Assembly: GCA_000181795.3 (NCBI GenBank)
Contig: CM012954.1
Location: 11,443,730 to 11,507,729 of the forward strand
Direction of reading: 5' to 3'
From: Trichinella spiralis
Lineage: Eukaryota > Nematoda > Enoplea > Trichinellida > Trichinellidae
Length of the DNA stretch: 64,000 nucleotides
Shown here: positions 53,864 through 64,000 of the stretch, piece by piece
Numbering within the stretch: position 1 is the first letter of the stretch
Layout: each line of letters opens with the position of its first letter
Notes under the pieces: model-generated
Database searches by the model: none
Told to the model about the DNA's origin: nothing
Seen by the model: the letters and a program-made list of their open reading frames with translations, nothing else
Made by a program: the position numbers and the translations under genes

Positions 53864-56800
53864 TCATTTGATCGCGTTGACAATTTGATACCAAATATCT
53901 TTTTTGCATTTCTGCTGTTTACGCAACGTCTGCATGAAATTATGAAACTGACTCTCGCCGTCCGGCAAATAAGAGAACGCGGTTTTGGCCGTGCGAACCA
54001 AAGTGCACAAATCTTCGACGTCGTTGGCCAATATACGAGGCAAGCTGATCTTCTGCAACGCCACCCGGTAGAACGACGTCACCGTACAGCTGACCAAATT
54101 GTAAAAATACGGATCACTGTAGACAGGGGGCAAATATGGAGAAATGGCGGACGGGACGGAGGCGATCTTATTGGTCAAGAACGACGCCACGTCGGCGGTC
54201 AGTTCGTAAAAAATGAACGGACTGACCACGTAACGACAAGCTGCACTGCAGAAGCTCTGCACGTATTCCAAGCCCAACACTCTGCACACTTGCAGTAGCC
54301 ATTTCACGTCGTCACCGTAGGGCGGATTCGGAGAAAATTTCACATAGGTACGGTCTTCGGCATTTCGACGTTCCATCGTCTTCATCGCCAACATGCCGAC
54401 ACGGTACGCGGCGTGCAGGTAAAACGACGAGTTGCTGCTTTCCCGTTCCACAGATGTGCTGCCAGATGTATTGCCGTCAGTGGCTGCGACGACCAGATTG
54501 ATCGTCGGATCCGGTATGCCAAGCGACAAAATCGTCGGCGTTGTCAACTGGCCAGTGGGACCCAAATAGGCAGACATGCCAGGTCTGATCAGACCACCAC
54601 CTGGAATGGTCGGCGCGGGCGTGGTCAATCGCAGCCTCGGATTGACGCACATGTTCGAAACGTCGGGCCAGCAGATGGTCGGCGGTTGAGGTTGGTGAAA
54701 CAACGCCTGCGCGGCTGGCGCCGGCTGAAAAGGGCTATTCGGTAGCAACGGTACGTCGCGGAACACGTTGTAGCCAGTCTGCAAGCCGACTTGAACCGAA
54801 CCGGGCTGAGGCGGGGCTATTCGAATCAGCGGCGGCAGAACTGGATTGCCCTGTGGAGTGAGAATTGGAAACTGGGGCTGAAAGACATTGTCCGGTGTGG
54901 GAAACGCTGTACCGTAGCACATCAGCATCTGAGCCTGCTGGGCGTCCAGCATACCGTACGGATGACCGTGAGACGACAACGCCCCACTGGGCGTGGAAGG
55001 CATCGCCCTTTGACCGACCGCAGGTTCCACACCACCGGCAGGTGACGAAGTGGACGACGACGGTCCGGCCGAACTGAATGCCGCCGGCGAACGCTGCTGC
55101 GGCTCTTGCATGGGGCTGCCAGACGGACCCGAGCTGTCAACGTGAGCTGACCCTTCCGCAGTCGAGGTGGATTTTTCCGCATCCAACGCCCTTGTGTACA
55201 TTTCGTACCAAGTCTGCGCCACTTGGAACACCACATCCGGATAGATATCACTGGCCGCGGCCACTTGTTCAATAACAAGACAAGCACGTTCCAACATATT
55301 CTGGCCCTGGTCACGACACTGGGACAGTGCTCGTTGAATTTCGGCAGGACTGAGCCGGTGGGCGTAGTTCAACGCTTCCAAAGCCAACAACGCGGCCAAA
55401 CCCACCATGGTCTGATCGTGAGCCTGCGACGCTTTGTCCGCAATTGAAGCCACCTCGCTTGGCGTCAAATGATTCTGCCAGCTGTTGAACAAATAATCTA
55501 TTGCCGGCGGGCCAATTTCAGTCACTTGACTGCTGATCCAAGAGACGCAAGACGAATACGTTCGCGTGTACCAATTTGGCGAGATCTTATTGTGCAGTCC
55601 GATCGCGTGCAGGCCCACTTGAAATGCGAACAATTGCAACGGTCTGCAAACTGAAAAAAAAATGCCCAACAGTAAAAATTCACAAAACAAAAAAAATACA
55701 TAGTTCCTATGACTATGAAAAACCATTCTCTTCCACGTACCAACATTGGGTAGCGCTTGAATTGCGGCCGCAGGAGTGATAAATATTGCAGAAGAATGAG
55801 TTCCACCGGCTTCAGTTAAAATACGTTTTGCCAATTCCATCATAAAATGCACATGCGCTTCTGATGGTAAATCTGGATCTTGAATCCTGAAATGGAAGTG
55901 TTTTCAACGACGTTGACAACTGTACATAATTTCAAAACAAATTTCATTTTAAAAAAATGGATTATTTAGTCAAATTGTTCAATCAATAAATTATCAATAA
56001 ATTTAATCTGAAACTGATTTTTCTAATGAAAAAAAGAGAACTATTTATATATACCTTTGCGTTGAATCAGAAGGTGTGGATCCAGACAGTGCGGCATCAA
56101 TTACGGAATTTGGATCAGTGTTCAGTGCGAATGCCACATCAACGCTTATATCATAGTTGAGCGCCTGTACTGTACCGATAGTGTTGGCCAAATTGTAGCG
56201 CATGTTTTGATAATAAGAACCGGTGGTGTCCAAATAATTGCTCGGATATCGTTGCCTCGATTCGTCAATTACCGAAATCCTTTGATCGAATGAATTTTCG
56301 TCCGTCTGCATCCAACCGCCTTGAGTTCGCCTTGGATCATTTCTCAAGCTGACGTTTCTCACTTTTGCAGTTAAAGTATCAACAGAACTTTTAAAATTTT
56401 CAGAAGTTGTCCTATCCCCCCCACTGCCACCTCTCGATGAGCTTTCAGCACCAGTGTTGAAACCGTTTTCCGCAGAAAACGACTGATCATTTTCCTCACC
56501 ATACAGTATAAGTCTGACTTGAGATAAGATCGTATCCGGAGGATCAACCAATGATGCACCACCACGTACTGTAAAAAACAAATAAATTAAAAATCAGGAT
56601 AAAATACAATAATAATAAAAATAATAGTAACAATACCAGCTTCAACAACTCCAAGTCTGTCAGTTTGATAACGAATTTCGCAATAATTATTTTCCAACAA
56701 AGCATTCAACATTATAGATAAAACGTCAGTGTTGGTTTTGTAATGGCTAAGCAAGCTGAGTAAGAAGTCACCACGTTTTCGTCTCAACGATTCGAACAAC

Positions 56801-59800
56801 AACGGATGCTGAACTTCCGAGGCAGTGGACTTCATCATCAGCACGGCCACGGCCATGGCAAGACCAAGTGGTTCGTCGTCGGGGATTCCCAGCCAGCTGG
56901 TCTCGGAATTCAGCAGCAACGTGTGGACAATGTAGACAGCCAACGAGACCGGCAGCACGTCGCAACAACGCGGCTGCGCTACTACCTGGCGAACCAACTG
57001 CTCAGCTTTGCTCCGCACGATTTGCATTTCTGAAACGCTGATGGGCAGTTGCTTCATCCTCGACAGCACTTCAGCTTCCAACGCGCTCAGCTTCACCTCG
57101 AGCACTTTGGAGACGGCGCATGGACGGTTCAATTCCAACAAGAACATGCCCAAATTGAACGCCAATTCCCGCAACGACGCGTCCTGGGCGAACACTTCCA
57201 ACAAGAACAGGCCGCGTGAAAAAGTATCCAACGCCATGTCGGTCACTTCGATCGTCTTGGGATCGATAAGCATCACCATTTCGGGAATTTTCTTCTTCTT
57301 CCTGCCCGACGAAGCGTTATTGACGACACTAGCGGCAGGGGCGTTCGAAGAACTCGACGCGCCGGCGCTCGAAGAAGCAGCTACCCCAGCGGCAGATCTG
57401 GCCAAAGAGATCGGCGGTGGAGTGGGCTTCATCAAATCCGGCGGTGATGCAATCATGGACAACGCCAGGTAACTGGCCAACGCCTTTGCCATGGCGTGGT
57501 AGCCGTACGTGTGCAAGGCGCGGCAACGAACGAAACGGACCCAGTCGCGATCTTTAGGTACGTCGAGCTTGGCCAAGTCTTCGGCAACGAATTCGAGTGT
57601 AACTCTGATGGACTGCTTTTGTAGGCGATCCGCCAAATTGGACGCATCTTCCTCGTTGTCCCAACGACCAGTGCACTCGTGGTACAAGTTGGCAATTTCG
57701 CACAACTGCGTGTATTCTTGAAGCACGTTTTCCAACATCGGCGATCGCAACGGTCGCGGCTCGCTTTCCACTTGGGAGTGCAATGATTCTTGATTGGTGC
57801 CCGTGTGACCGCTGCTGCTGCCTGCAAATAATATCGGATAATGTTGTGGATAGGAAAATTTCTGTTGCTGTTTCGTTTTCGACTGCTCTTTCCAAGAAGC
57901 AAAAGATTCCATACTTTGGTAATAGCGTGCCAACAGTATGCGACTTTTCGGACGACGCTGCGTAGCTATCATATCATCCTTCATATCCAGACCAGGTATC
58001 GACCAATCCGACCAGTCGAGGTAGCAAAGTTGAATGGCTTTCTTGAAGCCGGTAAAACTCTGCGCTATAAACGGAACCATGCCTGGATTCGAAATCGACA
58101 AGGGCGCGGAAACGTGCATCCCGTCGACAAATACGGGCGGCATCCTTGGCTCGTAGCGTTCGAAAATGGCGCTGATTCGTTCAATGATTGAAAAATGGTA
58201 ATTGTACAGCTTGTCAGCCAAAGCCAACCGCTGTCGGCTAGTTAAAGTCATGTTCAAAACTGCCATCTCCCAGGTGCTCACCAACTCGTCCATCAACGAA
58301 GCACAGCCGTACCGAGTACTGAACTGCTGACAGCTGGTGCTGCAGCTGAGTCTGGAGTTAGACGTACTCGAAGATAACTGGTAAAAACTGTGCACCACAT
58401 TGTAGCTGCCGTTCAACGAATGCGCCACATTGGTCAGGAACCACGAACAAGCAACGTACATATTTTTCAAACAAACATCCGTAATCAAGCTCAGCAAAGC
58501 GATCGCATTGCGATCCTTCCGGGCGAACATGCCGTGCACGATAAAAATCAAATTCCACAATCCTTCTGGATCGTGACAACGCAATGGCCTGAGCAAAGCC
58601 TGGTATTCACAAGACACCGGCGGAGTGTTCACCGACAAATGACTGACATCACTGATTATAGTGGGCGCTGGTTCACAAAATTTATTCAAAATTTTATCAA
58701 TGTTGAATCGCAGGGGTCGATCTTCGAAATACCAATTACCCCTATCAGCAATAGCAGCACCAGCCGTAGGATCCGGAGCACCGCTGTGGGCATTTATTGC
58801 CGCATTTTGGTCCAGAAGTTCGTCCAAAATCGTCTGAGCCAGAGACAGCACTTCCTTTGGTAAATAAGTGATCAGATGTTGGGAAAATTTTTGCAACTGA
58901 ACACGATGCAGTCGAGAAAGCGATTCAGAAATAGGTGGTCGTAAAGGCACCTGAGTACTCTGAAATACATGCGCGTAAATAAATTAAAACCAGCATAGCA
59001 TAACAATACCAACTGTTAATTAAACCTTAAATAAATAATTCATGCTACATATTTTCAGTATTAACGTAGAGCTCATAAATTCGTTTTTAAAACACCATGC
59101 AGCACAATACAACTATTAGACACTCGTAATTTAATTGCACAAAATACACGTGGTTGTTTATTTTAAATTTAAATTTTAAACAAATATATAAATATATGAA
59201 ATGCCATTGTGTAAATACCGAAATATTCTTCAGAGTATAGCAAGCATTTCATTTCACAACTTTTTATTAATATTCAAACTTGAAAATCATCATCTATACA
59301 GTGTAAGCAATTCTGAATCATAAATAAAAAAAAGGTCAATCGATTGCACGAATTTGGACATTCTCTGTTAAATGTTGCTCCATTTCAACAAATTTACTAA
59401 TTTATCATTAAATTACCGCTTAAAAATTACAAATGGAAAATTTAAATATCGGCGAGTTCCATTCTAGGTTATTGGGCTTTCATATCAACTCAAAAATCAA
59501 AGCTTCAAAGTAAAATGAGAATAACAATGAAATAAAAATTAAATTAAAAAAAATAATACTTACTTTGTAAATGCGATATAAGCAGACCGCAATAACATGA
59601 CAACACCAAGGTGATTTTGGAGAACAAGTACAAGAGCACAAAATGACTTTCTGACGATCAAATGTCACAGAAACGTTATAAGAGCGAACATCTGGAACTG
59701 TTGCGTAACCATTTCTATATGCCAAATTCATATCCACTACTGCACTTAGATGAAAACCTTACCAAACAAAAAAACAGTAAACTATATTTCATTTAAATGC

Positions 59801-60358
59801 ACAGAATATCAGACAGTTTTACCGATTTGCATAGGGCTGCGAATACAGTTCATGTCGTACAAGCTAATGCCTTTCGCAAACTCGTCATATCGGCCATTTG
59901 AAAGACAAGCATACATACGAATGTCGCTACTATTTTCTGGAAAACTCCAAAAAGCGATTCTTTGTTGCAACTGTTCCGGAACTGGGGGTTTGAAGTTTTC
60001 CACCATTTCAAAAGGAATATTCTTCGCCACTGTTTTGGCTGATAATTCGACCAACGATAAAGTATTACCTAAAAGCAAGCAAAACTTTTAAATAACAAAT
60101 GTTGAAAATCAAAAAAAAATTCTTACTCATTTTTTCGCCAGAAATTCTAAAATTCGGAAACAATGATCTGGACTCTTCAACGGAAAATTCGTCAGTATAG
60201 AAACGACCACTCCAACTTCGATAGTTATAACAAGATGAAGGAGGCCGAGTTGACCAAGAACACAATGAGTCATCTTCAAACCGCTCCGAGTCTTGCCACG
60301 ATGCATCCTCCTGGTCATACTCATCAAAAAGGTCCAAGTCCGCTCCCGGTTCTAGCAT
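53864..60358 (-). CDS. zswim8: ZSWIM8/EBAX-1, SWIM-zinc-finger substrate receptor of a cullin-RING ligase
   Basis: Seven coding exons: 60358-60127, 60068-59823, 59739-59564, 58959-56637, 56568-56055, 55886-55741, 55650-53864; 1807 residues (human ~1837). The start matches the vertebrate N-terminus (SERFEDDSLCSW against SDRFEEDSLCSF). LVELSAK and PPVPEQLQQRIAFWSFPEN follow, then the SWIM finger C-x-C-x6-C-x-H (Cys196, Cys198, Cys205, His207). After ISESLSRL come large helical regions with disordered Ser/Ala- and Pro-rich inserts. The C-terminal block keeps GLHNKISPNWYTRTYSS, HLTPSEVASIADKAS and LHAAYRVGMLA. In animals it works with Elongin B/C and a cullin to ubiquitylate clients. It polices misfolded receptors in worm axon guidance and destroys Argonaute in target-directed microRNA decay. 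The frame is open a short way above the ATG, after a possible acceptor AATTTAG. Confidence 0.93.
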
Positions 60359-62219
60359 CGCTAATTGACCGGTCTAAATTAATAAAATATTGATTATCAA
60401 TGTGAATTCATAGGTTGCATTGATGATTTTCATTCAGCAGAAAAAATGAATGTTCAAAATAAAATCCATACCAATGCAATAGTATATATGCATTATAAAC
60501 AAAAAGTAATCTAATTCTATCAGTAAAAGTTCGCTGTAATTCGAGTAACTAAATTTCGGTGCTGATCAATGTTGAAAAGACCAATTACTCACATCAGTCT
60601 GCCAAAATAGTCATTAATATATTGTACAATCAAACGTCTATAACAACAACAACGAAAAAACGCATCATTTCAACTAAAAGTAACAAAAAGCTGGCAAAAT
60701 GCTATCTTCCACAAAAAAATATCACACGTTCAATCTATATTTTCAAAACATTTTCAACATAATTAAAGTAAACCAAGAAAAAATATTCCTCCACCAAAAA
60801 ACCAGAATTATTTCAATCTATTTACTAACATAATTTCAATTATACTGTTCACAATATGTCTTGAAAATGAATGCAACATGCCAACGTTCGATTACTATTT
60901 CAGGTTTTTTCATCATCATTTTTTTACAATTACTGCTTAAATGTTACAGATATTTTCGAATATTTACTTATCGAAAGAACAAAATTATTCAACATAAATA
61001 AGTAACCAAAGCTGTTTTCAATGCCATATGAAAAAATTTCATGAGTTTACATATTTAATAATTATCAATGCAACCATTCCTTTCTAATTATTAATAAGCA
61101 TGTATCTTTTAATTTAAATTTCCCTTACCAAATAAACTAATGCAAATAAGGTCTCGAACAACTGTGCAAAGTGTAAAGAAATAACAAATTTCAGTAGTTA
61201 ATGATTGTTAACAGTTAAATGAAACTTTCACTAAATCGAAGTTGCCTTTCTTACCGGAGAAATTGAAAAAGCAGGAGATACAAACTTATTTCACCATTAC
61301 CATATAAATAACAATAACTCACTGACAACCTCAATCAATTGCGGTTTGACAAATAACAACTACGGTAAAGTTTACAGTAATTTAAGCTTCAGGTTTAATC
61401 AGAATTTAAGCACCGAATTATGCTTTAAAAGCCTTTGCTAACATGTATTTCGATTGGATAATTGCCTAAATATATTAAGATTGTTTAAAATCAGCATTCT
61501 GTTTAATATTTTTTATTTTTCAGTCTGATAAGCTTCTTTTATCAAATCACTTTAGTTCACTTTCTAAGTTGATTTCTGTAGCATTTCGGGAAAGTAGACG
61601 CAAATATAAACGAACATATGTGTACATAAATTTGAAAATTTATAATTTTTCTTCATTTCACCTTCTATTTTTCACTTTATTGGGGTAATTGAAACACTCG
61701 GTAAACAGTGAAAGAATTAGCAAAATTCCAAACAATTTTTATTAATCTTGCATTATATTAATCTTACTGTAGTTTCGACATTTTCAATACGTTTTGAATC
61801 GGCTAAATTTTACTAATAAATAAGTATGTATATTTTTTTTAGCTTTCAATTGGAAAATGCATCCAAAAAAATTTTTTTAACTAAAATTTGCAACACTGTT
61901 AAACTCAGTTTGTATCATCAAACTCTGTTGATTTGCAACTTCGGCAAGCGAGTTTTTACGTGAATTTCAATTGCAGGCGAAAATGATGCTTCACATTTTC
62001 CATATATGAACCTTTTTTCAATGTAAATATATTTCAGTTACTGTTTTGCCGTTACGTAGTGGAATTCTACTTGAAGTTTCAGTTTTGCTTATTATTGTTT
62101 TCCAAACATTTCTCTTTGTATGTATCTTTTATCTGAAAAGCAAAATGTTTTAGCAACTTTTAACGCACAGCACTGAACACTCACAGCATTCACAGAACAT
62201 TTTTGTAAAAAACTTGAAA
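60359..62219. other. Divergent intergenic region between ZSWIM8 and MRPS12
   Basis: About 1.86 kb of AT-rich DNA. It should contain the promoters of ZSWIM8 (minus) and of the MRPS12-CRLS1 pair (plus). I see no coding frame with a domain, no tRNA and no clear repeat. Confidence 0.55.
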
Positions 62220-62651
62220 ATGCTATCCATGTTGGTGCATACGTTTCAAAATCGCGGAGTATTTACCATGACAAAATTGATGCCAGCCAGTGTTTTCGTT
62301 TCGACAGTCCGTTTTAAAACGTTGTACGACATGCATTTACGCGGTGGACCGCCGGCTCGAAGGCCTCAGCCGAAATCTCCAATTTCTGGTCATCCACAGA
62401 TGAGGGGTGTTGTTTTGAAAGTGTTGATCAAAAAGCCAAAAAAGCCGAACTCGGCAAATCGAAAATGTGTACTAGTTCGACTAACCAATGGTAAGGAGAC
62501 TGTCGCCTGGATACCTGGCGAAGGGCACAATTTACAAGAGCACAGCCAAGTTTTGGTCGAAGGGGGCCGAAAGCCGGACTTGATTGGCGTCAAAATACGA
62601 GTTATTCGTGGAAAGCTTGACTGCGCCCCGGTGATCAAAACGCCAAAGTGA
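62220..62651 (+). CDS. mrps12: Mitochondrial small-subunit ribosomal protein uS12m (MRPS12)
   Basis: A single exon of 143 residues from the ATG at 62220. The first ~40 residues are basic with few acidic residues, as in a mitochondrial presequence. The rest is uS12: [34 protein letters not shown] (decoding-centre loop), [19 protein letters not shown] and [13 protein letters not shown] are all family hallmarks. It sits at the decoding site of the mitochondrial 28S subunit. A second in-frame ATG at codon 4 could also serve. AATAAA at 62696 follows the stop by 44 bases, and the next gene starts 204 bases downstream on the same strand. Confidence 0.96.
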   Translation: MLSMLVHTFQNRGVFTMTKLMPASVFVSTVRFKTLYDMHLRGGPPARRPQPKSPISGHPQMRGVVLKVLIKKPKKPNSANRKCVLVRLTNGKETVAWIPGEGHNLQEHSQVLVEGGRKPDLIGVKIRVIRGKLDCAPVIKTPK

Positions 62652-62695
62652 TCCATCCATCCATCCATAAATCCATTCTCTAATCTATGGTTTTC

Positions 62696-62701
62696 AATAA
62701 A
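62696..62701 (+). terminator. Poly(A) signal of MRPS12
   Basis: AATAAA 44 bases after the stop codon, followed by AGAAGATTTTTTGCATGC. It lies about 160 bases before the CRLS1 start codon, so 3' end formation of MRPS12 and splicing of the downstream gene occur close together. Confidence 0.6.
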
Positions 62702-62817
62702 GAAGATTTTTTGCATGCATTTTTGCTGTTTTGCTAATTTATTTTATTCTATTATATTTCGTCGAAAATTTCAAATATTTTGCTACGTTCATTCCAATTC
62801 AATCTTCTCACGTGATG

Positions 62818-62835
62818 TTTTTTTTTCCGTTTCAG
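62818..62835 (+). promoter_or_regulatory. Probable trans-splice acceptor ahead of CRLS1
   Basis: TTTTTTTTTCCGTTTCAG, a strong polypyrimidine 3' splice site ending 20 bases before the CRLS1 ATG. A second one, CATTTTCAG, ends 6 bases before it. With only 204 bases to the MRPS12 stop and a poly(A) signal between, this is the layout of a downstream operon gene that receives a spliced leader. A conventional 5' UTR intron starting inside MRPS12 is the alternative. Confidence 0.55.
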
Positions 62836-62855
62836 TAGAGCATTTTCAGTTCTAA

Positions 62856-64000
62856 ATGCAAATGTATTATAATTTGCAATATCAACTGTTGAAAAAATAC
62901 ACATGCCCAACATTTTTCAATGTTCTACGCTATGCGAAACGAAGCTTATGGCCATTTCATTTACCAAAAAGAGAAACACGACCACTGGGCACGATTCCCA
63001 CCAATCGCAAGGTATTTTTGAAAAGTCATCTTCTGCCATTGACTGACTTTTTTTTGGATGGTCGTTGTTTGCATGTCTAAGCACTGCTGTCATGTTGTTT
63101 CTTTTTCTACTGTAGGATAGTCCGTATACGTTGCCGAATTTGTTGAGCATTTGTAGAATAGCTGCTTCACCAGTACTCGTCCATTTGATTATTAACGGCC
63201 ATTTCAGCTACACGTTGTCTCTGTTCACTGTGGCCGCCACAACTGACATTGTAAATAAAACATCTTTTACAAGATTGTGGTCAGTGGTATTAATTTTCAT
63301 TGTTTTACAGCTTGACGGCTACATTGCCCGTCGATTCCCAACTCAACGTTCCACCTTCGGTAGCATTATTGATCCACTTGCGGACAAAATTTTAGTGGCT
63401 AGCATGTTCCTGTCGTTGACTTATTGTCAAATGATACCTGGTATATATATATTTGAAAAGCACAGTACAAATAAATCGAGAAATAACAATACAAACAGTT
63501 CACTTACGTTTAAGCACTTCTCACGATCGTTGTCATCGCAAGGGACGTGTGTTTGATTACGACTGGTCTGTATCTTCGCCTGTCTACCATGCGGTCGTTT
63601 GATCAGTCGTTGGGAAGCGTTTTCCACTTCTCCACACAGACGGTGAAAATTACACCCACCATACTGAGCAAAGTGACGTCAAGCCGTGATTTGAAAATAA
63701 ATTTATTTATTTATTTCATTTATTCATTTGTTAGATAAACACTTTCATGCAGTTCGCTCTTGTCACCGCTACATTGATCAAACCGATTGGCAATTACGAT
63801 TTGCAAACAACGCTGAATGTACTCAGGTGATTGACGTAGGAATAAATGTAGTCGTTTTTTTTCCGTTTTACCGTACGGTTTATTTTTTTTTCAGTTGGAT
63901 CACCGGCTTCACGACCGTAACTTCTGGAATACAGTACGCCTTTTCAAAAACCGCTTTTCAAATGCAACAATTTCAAAAAGAGAAAACAAACTCAACATAA
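62856..64000 (+). CDS. crls1: Cardiolipin synthase (CRLS1 type, CDP-alcohol phosphatidyltransferase)
   Basis: Six exons: 62856-63011, 63116-63250, 63311-63440, 63515-63672, 63735-63826, 63895-64000; 258 residues, complete, with the TAA in the last three bases of the window. A basic N-terminus with no acidic residue in the first ~35 positions suits mitochondrial import. YTLPNLLSICRIAASPVLV matches human CRLS1. The CDP-alcohol phosphatidyltransferase motif is intact: Asp96, Asp99, Gly100, Arg104, Gly114, Asp118 and Asp122 (LDGYIARRF...GSIIDPLADK). Several membrane helices and VKITPTILSKIN follow. It joins phosphatidylglycerol and CDP-diacylglycerol to make cardiolipin in the inner mitochondrial membrane. 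It is probably co-transcribed with MRPS12. Confidence 0.94.

Noticed and set aside
54413-58863. Plus-strand frames of 60-157 codons opposite ZSWIM8
   Set aside because: Antisense shadows of the GC-richer ZSWIM8 exons; no domains.

Overview
The window is animal nuclear DNA, AT-rich (roughly one third G+C by eye), with spliced protein genes that have short exons, many introns of 40-200 bases and a few introns of 1-3 kb. Ten genes can be assembled exon by exon from the sequence. The mix of genes points to an invertebrate: a short MRPS12-CRLS1 tandem with a polypyrimidine 3' splice site just ahead of the second gene (an operon-like arrangement), a chemoreceptor-like 7TM gene, and a cathepsin B-like protease. 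A nematode, perhaps of the Trichinella/Romanomermis side of the phylum, fits best. That assignment is inference; no species can be proved from the sequence alone.

Layout. 1-6647: a very large non-coding inverted-repeat element. Its ~650-bp arms pair base for base, its interior carries repeats, and at its centre arrays of GGTAAGT-like 5' splice-site motifs on both strands point toward a CCTGAGGC-rich palindromic core. 6648-11971: intergenic, little to see. 11972-19826 (minus): a 7-exon gene for a FERM protein of the FRMD6/Willin/Expanded group with poly-Q tracts and a PPPPPY motif. 19827-31455: about 11.6 kb without a convincing gene, full of microsatellites, with two GC-richer islands. 31456-31713 and 36468-36665 (plus): two tiny RING-finger genes, the second nested in an intron of the cytohesin gene. 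33010-37760 (minus): cytohesin (Arf GEF), 12 exons. 37999-39361 (minus): secreted trypsin-like protease. 40609-42830 (minus): rhodopsin-like 7TM receptor. 43837-47680 (minus): MCM5, 14 exons. 48139-50572 (plus): mitochondrial-type aldehyde dehydrogenase, with one apparent GA-AG intron. 50945-53360 (plus): cathepsin B-like protease without the occluding-loop His pair. 53864-60358 (minus): ZSWIM8/EBAX-1, substrate receptor of a cullin-RING ligase. 62220-62651 (plus): mitochondrial ribosomal protein S12, followed by 62856-64000 (plus): cardiolipin synthase, whose stop codon is the last three bases of the window.

The genes do not form one pathway. Links that the layout suggests are MRPS12 with CRLS1 (both mitochondrial, probably co-transcribed), the divergent MCM5/ALDH pair sharing 458 bp of upstream DNA, and the paralogous RING genes. 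Exon models were checked by reading frame: for every multi-exon model the exon lengths add up to a multiple of three and the junctions restore family-conserved residues. UTRs, transcription starts and alternative isoforms cannot be read from the sequence.
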